Source: Larkinella punicea (GTDB taxonomy: Bacteria; Bacteroidota; Bacteroidia; Cytophagales; Spirosomataceae). Taken from it: a stretch of DNA of 64,000 nt. The first letter of the stretch is position 1, and every line of letters starts with the position of its first letter. The notes beneath the pieces are model-generated. The model searched no databases and had not been told where the DNA came from. It saw only the letters and a list, made by a program, of their open reading frames with translations. Where the stretch lies: contig NZ_QOWE01000024.1 in the NCBI RefSeq assembly GCF_003334855.1, positions 1-64,000 of the forward strand, read 5' to 3'. Shown piece after piece: positions 1 through 8,044 of this stretch. The translations under genes and the position numbers were made by a program.

Positions 1-173
1 CAGTGGGTGCCCAGAACGGGAAATCGGCACCGAACTGCTTCAGTGCCGATTTACAGATTACGCTTAGCCATCACCAACGCGCTTATGGTCGATTTTGCCT
101 TAACTCAAAATTCGGGATGACTCATGTTTCGTTTAAGAGGATGGGTTAGTAATGGCTGTTGCCGGTGATCGGA
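1..173. other. Window edge, no gene assigned
   Basis: Downstream flank of the lipoprotein gene that follows. One plus-strand frame is open from base 1 to a TGA at 118-120 (39 codons) and could be the tail of a gene that begins outside the window, but nothing in it is recognisable and no other support exists. Confidence 0.3.
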
Positions 174-1046
174 TTAAAGCGATACGGTTAGATTTGACAC
201 CACATATTCGTACGGCGATACCTGAAGCAGGGCTCCGTTCGATAGGCTGTATTTTTTGCTGGTCGTTACGTACCCGTCGGCATTGAGGATATAAGTAAAC
301 CGGTAATCGGTCGTCGTACCACCATACACGGTTTGAATCGTTTTCAGACGTTGCATCAGGTGTTTACTGGTTTTGCCAAAAATACGCAGGTAGGGATCCA
401 GGTTGAACACGCCAACCGCATTGAGACGGTTATTGTCGGTCAGGATGGATGAACCCGCAAACTGGTATTCATAGATATTCTTCTGGATCACATCATTGGG
501 GTTGTTGAATCGCTTTACCTCAGTCAGATCACCGTCAGCGTTGTAGGCAAATTCTACGCGCATGTTGGGATAAATGGAATGGTAGCGGTTGATCAATCGG
601 CCCTTGGCGTCGTAATCGTATTTAAACGAGTTCATGGTAATGTGTGGGATGCCATCCACGACGGAATAATCCGGCACTTCGGAATGCGTACAGCGGCCGT
701 TTGCATCTAGAAAATAGGTACCATCCTGTGTTTTCTTACCCGCTACCAGCGTTAGCGTCGTAACTTTTCCGGGGCTGTAGGCATACGTGGTCGTGCGGTT
801 GCCTTCCATGACTTTCACCAATTTCCCGTTTGCATCATACGACAAGGTAGCGTTGCCTTGTTTCACGAGGGTGTGTTTTTTTGCTACCGATACGATGATG
901 TCGTCCATCCCCAGTGTGTTGGATTCAGCCGACTGGCCCGTGTTCGACTGGCGGGGCGCCGAAGGTTCAAGCTGCTGGTTTTCGCACGATGACAAACTGA
1001 TCAGGATACTACAGAGCGCCAGAGCGCTGATTTTGGTGAGATTCAT
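174..1046 (-). CDS. Hypothetical lipoprotein with YD-like repeats
   Basis: A 290-residue protein of unknown function. It begins with a lipoprotein signal ending in the lipobox LSSC, so it is probably anchored in a membrane facing the periplasm or outside. The body contains short motifs of the type 'YDANGKLVKV', 'YDAKGRLINRY' and 'YNADGDLTEV' (around residues 70-175), which resemble single units of RHS/YD repeats; Bacteroidota encode many small lipoproteins of this kind (DUF4595-like). A -7 element TACCTTTG lies about 33 bases upstream of the ATG. The function is not known; the coding call is firm because of the signal peptide and repeat pattern. Confidence 0.8.
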   Translation of the reverse strand: MNLTKISALALCSILISLSSCENQQLEPSAPRQSNTGQSAESNTLGMDDIIVSVAKKHTLVKQGNATLSYDANGKLVKVMEGNRTTTYAYSPGKVTTLTLVAGKKTQDGTYFLDANGRCTHSEVPDYSVVDGIPHITMNSFKYDYDAKGRLINRYHSIYPNMRVEFAYNADGDLTEVKRFNNPNDVIQKNIYEYQFAGSSILTDNNRLNAVGVFNLDPYLRIFGKTSKHLMQRLKTIQTVYGGTTTDYRFTYILNADGYVTTSKKYSLSNGALLQVSPYEYVVSNLTVSL

Positions 1047-1078
1047 TGGTTCTTTGTTGTTTTGGTAGGTAAGTGCAA

Positions 1079-1086
1079 CAAAGGTA
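1079..1086 (-). promoter_or_regulatory. -7 promoter element TACCTTTG for the 174-1046 lipoprotein
   Basis: On the minus strand the sequence reads TACCTTTG, a perfect match to the Bacteroidota -7 consensus TAnnTTTG, ending 33 bases before the ATG at 1046. No convincing TTG at the -33 position was seen. Confidence 0.5.
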
Positions 1087-1173
1087 GATTGCCGCTGTTC
1101 GGTCGGCTAGCCGGAGTCGGTAACAAGTGGGTTGGGGTAAATAACGAGCGGGAAAGAGCGGGCAGTTGGTTAG

Positions 1174-1202
1174 GCTGGTCAGGATTGCAAATCTTGATCA
1201 GC
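1174..1202. repeat. Short palindromic repeat (GGTCAGGATT family), copy 1
   Basis: A 29-base imperfect palindrome beginning GCTGGTCAGGATT and ending ATCTTGATCAGC. A close relative lies at 63347-63375, at the other end of the window, so this is a dispersed repeat. It lies upstream of the esterase gene, in a stretch with no supported gene. Confidence 0.6.
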
Positions 1203-1270
1203 GGTCAGCGGAGTAAAACAAAACTGGAAAAGCCTTTAGGAAATGACCGGTTTCAACGGTATTGAACGCC

Positions 1271-2548
1271 ATGCAGACTTCGTTTGTCAGATTCCTCCTG
1301 CTTTCAGGACTTCTATGCCATCAGGTCACCCTGTATGCGCAGGCGCCTGAACCCAACTACGACGAAACCAAAATACCGCCTTACACCTTGCCCGATCCCC
1401 TCGTCACACAGTCCGGGAAGCGCATCACAACCGCTCGCCAGTGGGAAAGTCAACGACCGGTCTTGTTGAAACAATTTGCTACGCAGGTCTACGGCGTAAC
1501 GCCCGAACGCCGACTGGCAGCCCGGTATGAAGTAAAATCGGTGGATTCCTCCGCGCTCGGCGGAACGGCGATTCGCAAACAGATTTCCATCATCTGGACG
1601 GAATACCCCAATCTGCCGTCGCTGGATATTCTGCTGTTTGTGCCCAAAAGTGTGAAAAAACCGCCGGTTTTTGTCGGGTTCAATTACATGGGAAATCACA
1701 GCATCAGCACCGAACCCGGTATTGCCCTCTCTACGCGCTGGTTACCCAACCGGCCCGATGGGAAAGTCATCAACAACCGGGCGACGGAAGCCGCGCGGGG
1801 TGTTCAGCAATCCCGCTGGCCATTGGAACTCATCATTTCGAAGGGCTACAGTGTGGCAACGGCCTATTACGGCGATCTGGAACCGGATCATCCGGAGGGC
1901 TGGAAAACCGGTATTCGTTCCGTATTGGGACCACCGACGGCACAGAAAAGCGACGACTGGCAGGCGATTGGGGTCTGGGCGTGGGGCATGAGCCGGATGC
2001 TCGATTACCTGGAAACCGACGGCCTGGTGGATGCCAGACGGGCGATTGCGCTGGGGCATTCGCGCCAGGGAAAAGCCGCTTTGTGGGCGGGCGCGCAGGA
2101 TACGCGGTTTGCAGCCGTTATTGCCAACGAATCCGGCGAAGGCGGAGCGGCTTTATCGAAGCGCGTTTTTGGAGAAACCATTCTGCGGCTTAACACGAGT
2201 TTTCCGCACTGGTTTTGTCCGCAATACCAGACTTACAACAACCGGCCCGAAGCCCTGCCGTTCGATCAGCACCAGCTCCTGGCCCTGATCGCGCCCCGTC
2301 CGCTTTACGTTGCCAGTGCGCAAGGCGATCAGTGGGCCGATCCGAAAGGCGAATTTATGAGCGCCCGCCAAACCGATCCGGTTTACAAACTATACGGCAA
2401 AAAAGGCATTGGTACCAATGATTGGCCGCCCGTTCACACCCCCGTCGGCGAGACGGTTCGCTACCACATCCGCGCGGGCGAGCATGACGTCAAGCGATAT
2501 GATTGGGAGCAATTTCTGGACTTCGCCGATCGGCAGGTGAAAAAATAG
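1271..2548 (+). CDS. Glucuronoyl esterase-like alpha/beta hydrolase (CE15-type)
   Basis: A 425-residue secreted alpha/beta hydrolase resembling the carbohydrate esterase family 15 (4-O-methyl-glucuronoyl methylesterases), which cut ester links between glucuronoxylan and lignin. A signal peptide covers about the first 24 residues. The nucleophile elbow is GHSRQGKAALW with Ser near residue 264, and the expected late histidine is in AGEHDV near the C-terminus, followed by the YDWEQFLDFA motif common in bacterial members. An upstream TTG at 1262 is in frame; the ATG at 1271 gives a cleaner signal peptide. The stop codon is the first base triplet of a long hairpin shared with the convergent old yellow enzyme gene. 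Family is clear; substrate is inferred. Confidence 0.85.
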   Translation: MQTSFVRFLLLSGLLCHQVTLYAQAPEPNYDETKIPPYTLPDPLVTQSGKRITTARQWESQRPVLLKQFATQVYGVTPERRLAARYEVKSVDSSALGGTAIRKQISIIWTEYPNLPSLDILLFVPKSVKKPPVFVGFNYMGNHSISTEPGIALSTRWLPNRPDGKVINNRATEAARGVQQSRWPLELIISKGYSVATAYYGDLEPDHPEGWKTGIRSVLGPPTAQKSDDWQAIGVWAWGMSRMLDYLETDGLVDARRAIALGHSRQGKAALWAGAQDTRFAAVIANESGEGGAALSKRVFGETILRLNTSFPHWFCPQYQTYNNRPEALPFDQHQLLALIAPRPLYVASAQGDQWADPKGEFMSARQTDPVYKLYGKKGIGTNDWPPVHTPVGETVRYHIRAGEHDVKRYDWEQFLDFADRQVKK

Positions 2549-2610
2549 ACAAGAGAGGATAGACAAGAGAAGTGAGACTCTTTACTCTCTTGTCTATCCT
2601 CTCTTGTCTA
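2546..2610. terminator. Bidirectional terminator-like hairpin with 25-bp perfect arms
   Basis: The arms at 2546-2570 and 2586-2610 are perfect inverted repeats separated by 15 bases. Each arm contains two copies of TAGACAAGAGA. The left arm starts at the TAG stop of the esterase gene and the right arm ends three bases before the stop of the convergent oxidoreductase gene, so it would fold in either transcript. It belongs to the architecture family described in the findings. Confidence 0.7.
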
Positions 2611-2612
2611 TA

Positions 2613-3704
2613 TCACACCTGCGCTTCGACCAGCGCGGGGTAGTCGATAAACCCTTTTTCGCCACCGGCATAAAACGTTGCGGGGTCGGCCTGGGCCAGT
2701 TCGGCACCGGTGCTCAACCGTTCGACCAGATCCGGGTTCGCAATGAACGGATACCCAAACGCAACCAGGTCGCCCAGGCCGTTTTGCAAGTCTTCTTCGG
2801 CGCGTTCAGCGGTATATTTGCTGTTCAGAATCAGCGTATTGCTGAATTTTTCCCGAATGGTTTTGAGCAGCGGAACGGTGGTTTCGGCTCCTTCCGGGGC
2901 TGCGGTATTGATGACGTGGAGGTAAACGATACCCAGGTCGTTCAGTTTTTCGGCCAGGTAGGTGTAGGTTTCGTCGATTTCCGGGTAGTTCGGCATGTCG
3001 TTGAACACTCCGTAGGGCGAAAACCGGATGCCAACGCGATCTTTTCCAATGGCCTGCGCCGATTGTTCGGCAATTTCCAGGGCAAAACGGGCGCGGTTTT
3101 CGACGCTGCCGCCGTATTCATCGGTGCGCTGGTTGCTGTTCGGATTTAAGAACTGCTCGATCAGATAGCCATTGGCACCGTGTAACTCGATACCGTCGAA
3201 ACCGGCTTCCACGGCGTTTTTAGCCGCCTGAACAAATTCCTGAATCGTTTGCTTCACTTCGTCGGTGGTCAGCTCGCGGGGCTGGGCGTTGGTCTGCATC
3301 CCTTCCTGATCGGTCCACATCGGGCCGTCGGCCGCAATTGCCGACGGGGCAATCACCTCGGCTCCGGCTGGCAAGTTGAGTGGATGGCCGATGCGGCCGG
3401 TGTGCATCAATTGCACAAAAATATGGCCGCCTTTCTCGTGAACAGCTTGTGTCGTGAGTTTCCAGCCCGCCACTTGTTCGGCACTGAAAATACCCGGAAT
3501 CCGGGCGTAACCCAGACCGTTGGGGGAAGGCGAAACACCTTCGGAAATGATTAAACCCGCCGAAGCCCGTTGGCCGTAATAGTTGGCAATCAGTTCGTTG
3601 GGGATGTTGTTATAAGCCCGGCTGCGGGTCATCGGAGCCATGGCGATTCGGTTGGTGAGCGTTAGCGTACCGAGTTGAACGGGGGAAAAAAGTAAATTAT
3701 GCAT
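2613..3704 (-). CDS. Old yellow enzyme family alkene reductase (NemA-like)
   Basis: A 363-residue FMN-dependent oxidoreductase of the old yellow enzyme family, which reduces activated C=C bonds with NAD(P)H. The TIM-barrel starts at LFSPVQLGTLTLTNRIAMAPM; the HGANGYLIEQFLNP segment carries the substrate-binding His/Asn pair, and NQRTDEYGGSVENR is the family signature. An ATG at 3743 is in frame but lies inside the palindromic operator, so the ATG at 3704 is preferred. The gene follows an arsR gene on the same strand, with an ArsR-type operator between them, suggesting repression relieved by an electrophile or oxidant. The physiological substrate cannot be read from the sequence. Confidence 0.93.
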   Translation of the reverse strand: MHNLLFSPVQLGTLTLTNRIAMAPMTRSRAYNNIPNELIANYYGQRASAGLIISEGVSPSPNGLGYARIPGIFSAEQVAGWKLTTQAVHEKGGHIFVQLMHTGRIGHPLNLPAGAEVIAPSAIAADGPMWTDQEGMQTNAQPRELTTDEVKQTIQEFVQAAKNAVEAGFDGIELHGANGYLIEQFLNPNSNQRTDEYGGSVENRARFALEIAEQSAQAIGKDRVGIRFSPYGVFNDMPNYPEIDETYTYLAEKLNDLGIVYLHVINTAAPEGAETTVPLLKTIREKFSNTLILNSKYTAERAEEDLQNGLGDLVAFGYPFIANPDLVERLSTGAELAQADPATFYAGGEKGFIDYPALVEAQV

Positions 3705-3741
3705 AGCAATGGATGTCTTGGTTCGGGAGAATAACGCATCC

Positions 3742-3765
3742 ATACATTTAAAAGTTTGAATGTAT
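3742..3765. promoter_or_regulatory. ArsR-type operator palindrome
   Basis: A 24-base palindrome with outer arms ATACATT and AATGTAT; 10 of 12 half-site positions match. It lies between the arsR stop (3779) and the reductase start (3704). ArsR/SmtB repressors are known to bind 12-2-12-like palindromes of this appearance, so autogenous or neighbour control of the reductase is inferred. Confidence 0.65.
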
Positions 3766-3778
3766 TAGGGGAAATTTT

Positions 3779-4048
3779 TTAAGTCAGCTTCGTCAGGAAG
3801 CCCGACAAGTCCTTCAATCCTTCTTTATTTAAACTCAGGTTCTGGTTGCGTCCTTCTTTGTGGGAGTTGACGAGTCCGCTGTCGATGAGCGTTTTAACGT
3901 GGTGTGAAACGCAGGGTTGCGACAGTCCGGTCATTTCCTGAATATCCGAATTGTTCAAACTTCCTTTTTCGGAAAGGGCCAGCAAAATTTGCAACCGGTA
4001 TTTATCGGCAATGGCACCAGACGCTTTTTCAATAAACTTATTATCCAT
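3779..4048 (-). CDS. ArsR family transcriptional regulator
   Basis: An 89-residue winged-helix protein of the ArsR type. The DNA-binding helix-turn-helix is in LNNSDIQEMTGLSQPCVSHHVKTL (given in parts: NSDIQEMTG then LSQPCVSHHV), followed by the wing SGLVNSHKEGRNQ. The ORF extends upstream to 4159 but family length and the MDNKFIEKASGAIADKYR start favour the ATG at 4048. Only one cysteine, in the recognition helix, is present, so a metal-binding pair is not evident and a redox or electrophile signal is more likely. It sits directly upstream of the reductase gene with an operator in between. Confidence 0.88.
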   Translation of the reverse strand: MDNKFIEKASGAIADKYRLQILLALSEKGSLNNSDIQEMTGLSQPCVSHHVKTLIDSGLVNSHKEGRNQNLSLNKEGLKDLSGFLTKLT

Positions 4049-4159
4049 TAGCTTGCCCGGATGTTGGGTCCGGTTTAAACGAAACAGGGCATTTAGAAAT
4101 ACTACAAAGTGCTGAACGTCACCGTTCACGGTGTTGTAAAATTGATGAAGTTTCTTCAA

Positions 4160-4419
4160 ATATTCTACTCTATTCCCACAAACTTGTCAAAATTATCCCG
4201 ATGCAGAACTTCCAGCACCTCGGGTTGGTCGGTCTCTAAATTGAGTAAAATTTATCGAATACAATCCCCAAATTCGTTAAATGTAAAGTTGTCGTTGAAA
4301 GTGTTTTGGTTAATCGGTGGTAAAGTAAAGGCTGAAAAACAGGATCGGTTGAAAGCAACCTGGCTTCCAACCGATTCGATTGATCCCTACTGGTGGGTGG
4401 TTTGCTACAACAGTGTGCG
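4160..4419. other. Intergenic region, nothing firm
   Basis: About 260 bases between the arsR start and the end of the surface repeat protein. It contains an imperfect hairpin around GGTTGAAAGC/GCTTCCAACC near 4347-4373 that could terminate the surface protein transcript. The plus-strand ORF crossing it shows no protein-like features. Confidence 0.4.
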
Positions 4420-5601
4420 CTAAAATTGAATCCCGACATTGAGCCCCGGCCACATCCGAACCCGGACTTCTTCGTCCGACCACCGGCGGCTGAACGTCTT
4501 GTCATATACTTCCCATTTGACCCATTCCGTTCCGGTTCCTTCACCGGTTTCAAATTTCGTTACCTGCACATTGAAGGTGGGCGTTACGGTGACGGCAATG
4601 CGGTTATGAATCGGTAAAATGAAGCTCACCCGGGCCTGATTCAGTAAGTTGAGATCTTCCCAGTGGTTGCCTTCTTCCTGAATCTGGTAGCTCAGGGCTT
4701 CGATGCTGATCTGGTTGCGTTTGCCGATAAACTGGTTGGTGCCAATCCCGTAGCCATAACCCCAACGGAGGGTGTTCCAGCGGACGTTGTCGTTTTCGGG
4801 CCAGGCGGCTCCGAGGGCGAAGATGTTGTAAAACTTGCGGTTTCCGCCCATTTTGAAGCCGATGTTGGCGTGCAGGGCGTCACCCGCCCAGATTTCGAAG
4901 CGGTGGTAGCCGTTTTTGGAAAGATTCAGCAAACCGATCTGCGCGCCATCGACGTTTTCGGCCACGTTGATCAGCCCGATCTGGGTGCCTTTCACGCGTT
5001 TCGCCACATTGGCAATGCCCGCGATCTGCAAGCCTTCGACCGATTCCGCGACGTTCGCGATACCGGCCACCTGTGCGCCTTTGACATTTCCCTTCGTGAT
5101 ATTGGCGATGCCGCCAAACTGCGCGCCGGTCAGTTGCGCCCCGGAGAGGTTGGCAATCCCGGCAAACTGCGCGCCTTTCACGCTTTTTCCGACGACGTTG
5201 ACAATGCCGCCGAATTGAACCCCGTAGAGCGGGCCGCCCACGGCGTTGACAATTCCCCCGAATTGCGCACCATCGACTTCATTACGAACGCCATTCAGAA
5301 TACCCGAAAACTGCGCGCCTTTCACATAATCTTTCTCCAGACTGAACAAACCGCTGAATTCGATGCCGTCTAAGGCCGCGGCATAACCGCCGAGCAAATT
5401 CAACGAAAACCGGTTGCTGAACAGGGCGTTGTCGAGTCCGTTGGTGCTCAGGGGCGGCACAAAGCCGATCTGGGCGGGGCGGATGGGATACCGGTTTTGC
5501 CGGGCTTCCTTCAATCCGGTCCGCAGTGAATCCGCATCCTGCGAATAGGCCTGTAAGGCAAAACAAAATAAGGAGGTGGCTAGTACGAGTAATTTTTTCA
5601 T
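4420..5601 (-). CDS. LA_2272-like surface repeat protein
   Basis: A 393-residue protein with an N-terminal signal peptide (cleavage after LQAYSQ). From about residue 92 it has nine tandem units of 14-16 residues with the pattern V-x-G-A-Q-F-x-G-I-x-N, the later units being shorter (VEGLQIAGIANVAKR, VKGTQIGLINVAEN). Such short glycine/asparagine repeats suggest a stacked beta-solenoid. The C-terminal third is rich in alternating hydrophobic and aromatic strands and ends in LNVGIQF, like an outer-membrane barrel. The call to the LA_2272 surface repeat family is from memory of the GAQ(F/I)GxxN pattern; function is unknown. Confidence 0.75.
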   Translation of the reverse strand: MKKLLVLATSLFCFALQAYSQDADSLRTGLKEARQNRYPIRPAQIGFVPPLSTNGLDNALFSNRFSLNLLGGYAAALDGIEFSGLFSLEKDYVKGAQFSGILNGVRNEVDGAQFGGIVNAVGGPLYGVQFGGIVNVVGKSVKGAQFAGIANLSGAQLTGAQFGGIANITKGNVKGAQVAGIANVAESVEGLQIAGIANVAKRVKGTQIGLINVAENVDGAQIGLLNLSKNGYHRFEIWAGDALHANIGFKMGGNRKFYNIFALGAAWPENDNVRWNTLRWGYGYGIGTNQFIGKRNQISIEALSYQIQEEGNHWEDLNLLNQARVSFILPIHNRIAVTVTPTFNVQVTKFETGEGTGTEWVKWEVYDKTFSRRWSDEEVRVRMWPGLNVGIQF

Positions 5602-5756
5602 GGTAATCGTTCCTTTTTATGTGTGTTTACTGTTGTGCGATATGAATTTGATAAAACCGGGTTCTGTTCTCCCGAATCTGCTCCTATGACCGCCATCCCG
5701 CGCCCTACCCCCACGCGGCTTTCAAAAAAATGTTTACCGGAAACAAACCGATCGGA

Positions 5757-5788
5757 TTGCCCCTGAAACCGCAGGCTGGTTACCTTTG
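5757..5788 (+). promoter_or_regulatory. Promoter of the WYL regulator gene
   Basis: TTG at 5757-5759 and TACCTTTG at 5781-5788 are separated by 21 bases, matching the Bacteroidota housekeeping promoter (TTG, about 19-21 bases, TAnnTTTG). The -7 element ends 20 bases before the ATG at 5808, which supports that start. Confidence 0.7.
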
Positions 5789-5807
5789 CAGAAAACCACG
5801 CCCCGAA

Positions 5808-6770
5808 ATGAACCGCATCGACCGCCTGACCGCCATTCTGATTCACCTCCAGACCAAACGCGTTGTCAAAGCGCAGGAACTGGCCAAACGCTTCGGCACC
5901 AGCTTGCGGACGATTTACCGGGACATTCGTTCGCTGGAGGAAGCGGGCGTGCCGATTGGCGCCGAAGCCGGAATTGGCTATTTTCTGGAAGATTACCACC
6001 TGCCGCCAGTGATGCTCACCCGCGAAGAAGCCAGTGCGCTGCTGTTTGGGGCCAAAGTGATTGAAAAATTTGCGGATGAATCGATCCGGGCGGAGTTTGA
6101 ATCGGCTTTGTACAAGATCAAATCGGTGCTGAAACGCAAGGACCAGGAACACCTGGAAGACCTGGAACCGCGCGTTCAGGTGGCCAAACGCCCCACGACG
6201 CCCCCGTTTTCGGATGCCCTGCTGGTTGATATTCAGCGGGCCATTGGGCAGCAGCAGGTTTTGCAACTGGATTACCGGTCGGCTTACAAGGACGAAACGA
6301 CGGACCGGGAAGTGGAACCCGTGGGCTTGTATCACTACGGAGCGGGCTGGCACCTCATTGCGTTTTGCCGTCTTCGACAGGACTACCGCGATTTTCGGGT
6401 CGACCGAATCCGGCAACTGAACCATACCGGCCATACCTATTCGAGTCAAAACCGACTTACGCTGACGGCCTACCTCGAAAAAATCCAGCAAACGCAGCAT
6501 CTGGAGGAGGTGGTGGTGCGGTTTGACAAAAAAGTGGTGCGGCATATTCAGGAAATGAAGTACCACTACGGCTACGTCTCGGAAGAGGAGGACGCCGGGA
6601 GATGGGTTCGGATGAAGTTCATGACCCAGTGTGTGCGGGAAGTGGGTCGCTGGCTGCTGATGTTCGGCCAGTGGGTGGCGGTAGAATCGCCCGATGCGCT
6701 GCACGAAACCATGAAAGAACTGGCGCAGGAAGTGCAGGCGCATTATTTGTCGGAACGCGTCAATTCCTGA
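5808..6770 (+). CDS. YafY-type HTH/WYL domain transcriptional regulator
   Basis: A 320-residue regulator. Residues 1-60 form an HTH_11 winged helix (MNRIDRLTAILIHLQTK, then AQELAKRFGTSLRTIYRDI). A WYL domain follows from about residue 140 (LQLDYRSAYKD, then EPVGLYHYGAGWHLIAFCRL and RDFRVDRI), and a WCX-type C-terminal region from about 225. WYL domains are known or suspected to bind nucleotides or other small ligands. The ORF continues upstream to 5730 but the promoter at 5757-5788 sets the start at 5808. The next two genes (GyrI-like and VOC) follow on the same strand and may be targets; regulators of this type often neighbour such genes. Confidence 0.92.
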   Translation: MNRIDRLTAILIHLQTKRVVKAQELAKRFGTSLRTIYRDIRSLEEAGVPIGAEAGIGYFLEDYHLPPVMLTREEASALLFGAKVIEKFADESIRAEFESALYKIKSVLKRKDQEHLEDLEPRVQVAKRPTTPPFSDALLVDIQRAIGQQQVLQLDYRSAYKDETTDREVEPVGLYHYGAGWHLIAFCRLRQDYRDFRVDRIRQLNHTGHTYSSQNRLTLTAYLEKIQQTQHLEEVVVRFDKKVVRHIQEMKYHYGYVSEEEDAGRWVRMKFMTQCVREVGRWLLMFGQWVAVESPDALHETMKELAQEVQAHYLSERVNS

Positions 6771-6849
6771 AAATACCGCAAGCCTGCTGACATACGGCTG
6801 TCACAACCGGGTTTTTACTTTGTTGCATCTTCTATCAAACACCACTCCG

Positions 6850-7305
6850 ATGCAACTCAAAGAAGCGAAACCGCTCACCACCCTGGCTTTTTCAACCCGA
6901 ACCACCCTGGCGGGTTTAACCCCCTTCGTCCGGACCGTGGCCCGGCAACTGTACCGCGAAGCCGTCCGACTCGATCTCGAAATCACCGGGCCGATTTGCT
7001 GGCAATATACCGGCGTAGATGGCAAACCGGACACGGTTTTCGGCCTGGATATTGTGCTGCCCGTTCAGTCGGCTGAGGGTGAACCGGCTGATGGTATGGC
7101 GTTTAAAAAGCTGGATTCGTTCAACAGCGGTTTTGCCGAACACCCTGGCAGTTGGGACAGCCTGGCTGCCACCTACGGACCATTAGTGGGCGGTTTGTTG
7201 CAGGAAGGACACCGGCTGAGTGCCGTCAACCGGGAGGTGTATGTCCACATGGATTTTGAAAATCCGGCCAATAATGTGACGCAAATCTATCTGGGAATCC
7301 ATTAA
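6850..7305 (+). CDS. GyrI-like small-molecule-binding protein
   Basis: A 151-residue protein resembling the GyrI-like/AraC effector-binding fold, which binds small hydrophobic molecules or inhibits gyrase in the founding member. Visible features are the N-terminal strand-helix LAFSTRTTLAGLTPFVRTVARQL, a central DTVFGLDIVLPV strand and a C-terminal NREVYVHMDFENP strand. A TTACTTTG motif 27 bases upstream is a 7/8 match to the -7 consensus. It lies between a WYL regulator and a VOC protein, with 12 bases to the VOC start, so the two small genes are likely co-transcribed. Ligand unknown. Confidence 0.75.
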   Translation: MQLKEAKPLTTLAFSTRTTLAGLTPFVRTVARQLYREAVRLDLEITGPICWQYTGVDGKPDTVFGLDIVLPVQSAEGEPADGMAFKKLDSFNSGFAEHPGSWDSLAATYGPLVGGLLQEGHRLSAVNREVYVHMDFENPANNVTQIYLGIH

Positions 7306-7317
7306 AGCCGCACCGTT

Positions 7318-7698
7318 ATGAAACTGAACGCAGGCATTATTACCGCCAAACTGGCCGAAACCAAAGCGTTTTACCAGACCGTCCTGAACTTCGGCATCAC
7401 GTTTGAAAATGATTTTTATCTGCTGCTGCACACGCCCAATCAGCAGGCCGAACTTAGTTTTCTGCAACCGAACCACCCGTCGCAGCGACCGGTTTTCCAG
7501 AAACCCTTTACCGGTGAAGGCGTCTATCTGACGATTGAAGTGGATGATGTCGATGCGGAATACGAACACATCCAATCGTTGAACGTGCCGATTGAAATCG
7601 AACTCCGCGACGAACCCTGGGGCGACCGCCATTTCGCCATCGTCGACCCCAACGGGATTGGAATCGATATCGTGAAATATGCGCCCCCCGAACCCTGA
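7318..7698 (+). CDS. VOC family (glyoxalase/bleomycin resistance-like) protein
   Basis: A 126-residue protein with one pair of beta-alpha-beta-beta-beta units typical of the vicinal oxygen chelate superfamily: MKLNAGIITAKLAETKAFYQ at the start and GDRHFAIVDPNGIGIDIVKY at the end. VOC proteins chelate a metal or bind and sequester a ligand as dimers. The residues at the usual metal positions are not all His/Glu, so catalysis is uncertain and a binding role is equally possible. It probably shares a transcript with the GyrI-like gene. Its TGA stop is the start of a dispersed hairpin repeat. Confidence 0.85.
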   Translation: MKLNAGIITAKLAETKAFYQTVLNFGITFENDFYLLLHTPNQQAELSFLQPNHPSQRPVFQKPFTGEGVYLTIEVDDVDAEYEHIQSLNVPIEIELRDEPWGDRHFAIVDPNGIGIDIVKYAPPEP

Positions 7699-7724
7699 CA
7701 GCGGTTGAAAACCCTGTCAGCGGT
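7693..7724 (+). repeat. CTGACAG hairpin repeat, copy 1
   Basis: A 32-base element reading CCCTGACAGCGGTTGAA followed by AACCCTGTCAGCGGT. CTGACAG pairs with CTGTCAG and GGTT pairs with AACC around a GAA loop, with one bulged C. Relatives are at 25854-25885 and 25962-25993. It overlaps the VOC stop codon, so it may act as a terminator or mRNA stabiliser. Confidence 0.7.
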
Positions 7725-7746
7725 TCAGCCTAAATCTATACTTCAA

Positions 7747-7958
7747 CGAATCGACCCGGTCTTGCCCCATCGGGGCTCAACAGCGCAGCGTCGGTAGCAA
7801 CGACGATTCTCCCAGCGCTCCCGCGTGCCGTGAGGCACGCAACGATTCCCATCAAACAGCCAGTCGCGAACCTATCGGCACGCGGGAAAAATAACCATTA
7901 CGTTGGGCTACCGACGCTGCGCTGTTGAGCCCCGATGGGGCAAGACCGGGTTGATTCG
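7747..7958. repeat. Large inverted-repeat (cruciform) element with 52-bp arms
   Basis: The arms at 7747-7798 and 7907-7958 are inverted repeats 52 bases long with a single mismatch. Inside them a second perfect 12-bp inverted pair (7819-7830 with 7876-7887) and a local hairpin GCGTGCC-GTGA-GGCACGC (7823-7840) are nested. The element fills the intergenic space between the VOC gene and a lipoprotein gene, encodes no protein and has no obvious target-site duplication. It could be a non-autonomous mobile element of the MITE type or a structural element. Confidence 0.75.
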
Positions 7959-8044
7959 TACTACTGTTGTTTCTTTGCGTTTGCCGTTTCCAACTTCCGG
8001 ATGCTTTTCAGGGTCTTGCAAAGGAACAAGCCCTTCATGTGCTG

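Noticed and set aside
4109-4423. Plus-strand ORF in the gap between arsR and the surface protein
   Set aside because: It has no domain, overlaps the arsR 5' region and looks like random open frame; kept as intergenic.
5598-6743. A 381-codon minus-strand ORF opposite the WYL regulator
   Set aside because: The plus strand has a promoter, HTH and WYL motifs; the minus translation has no recognisable feature.
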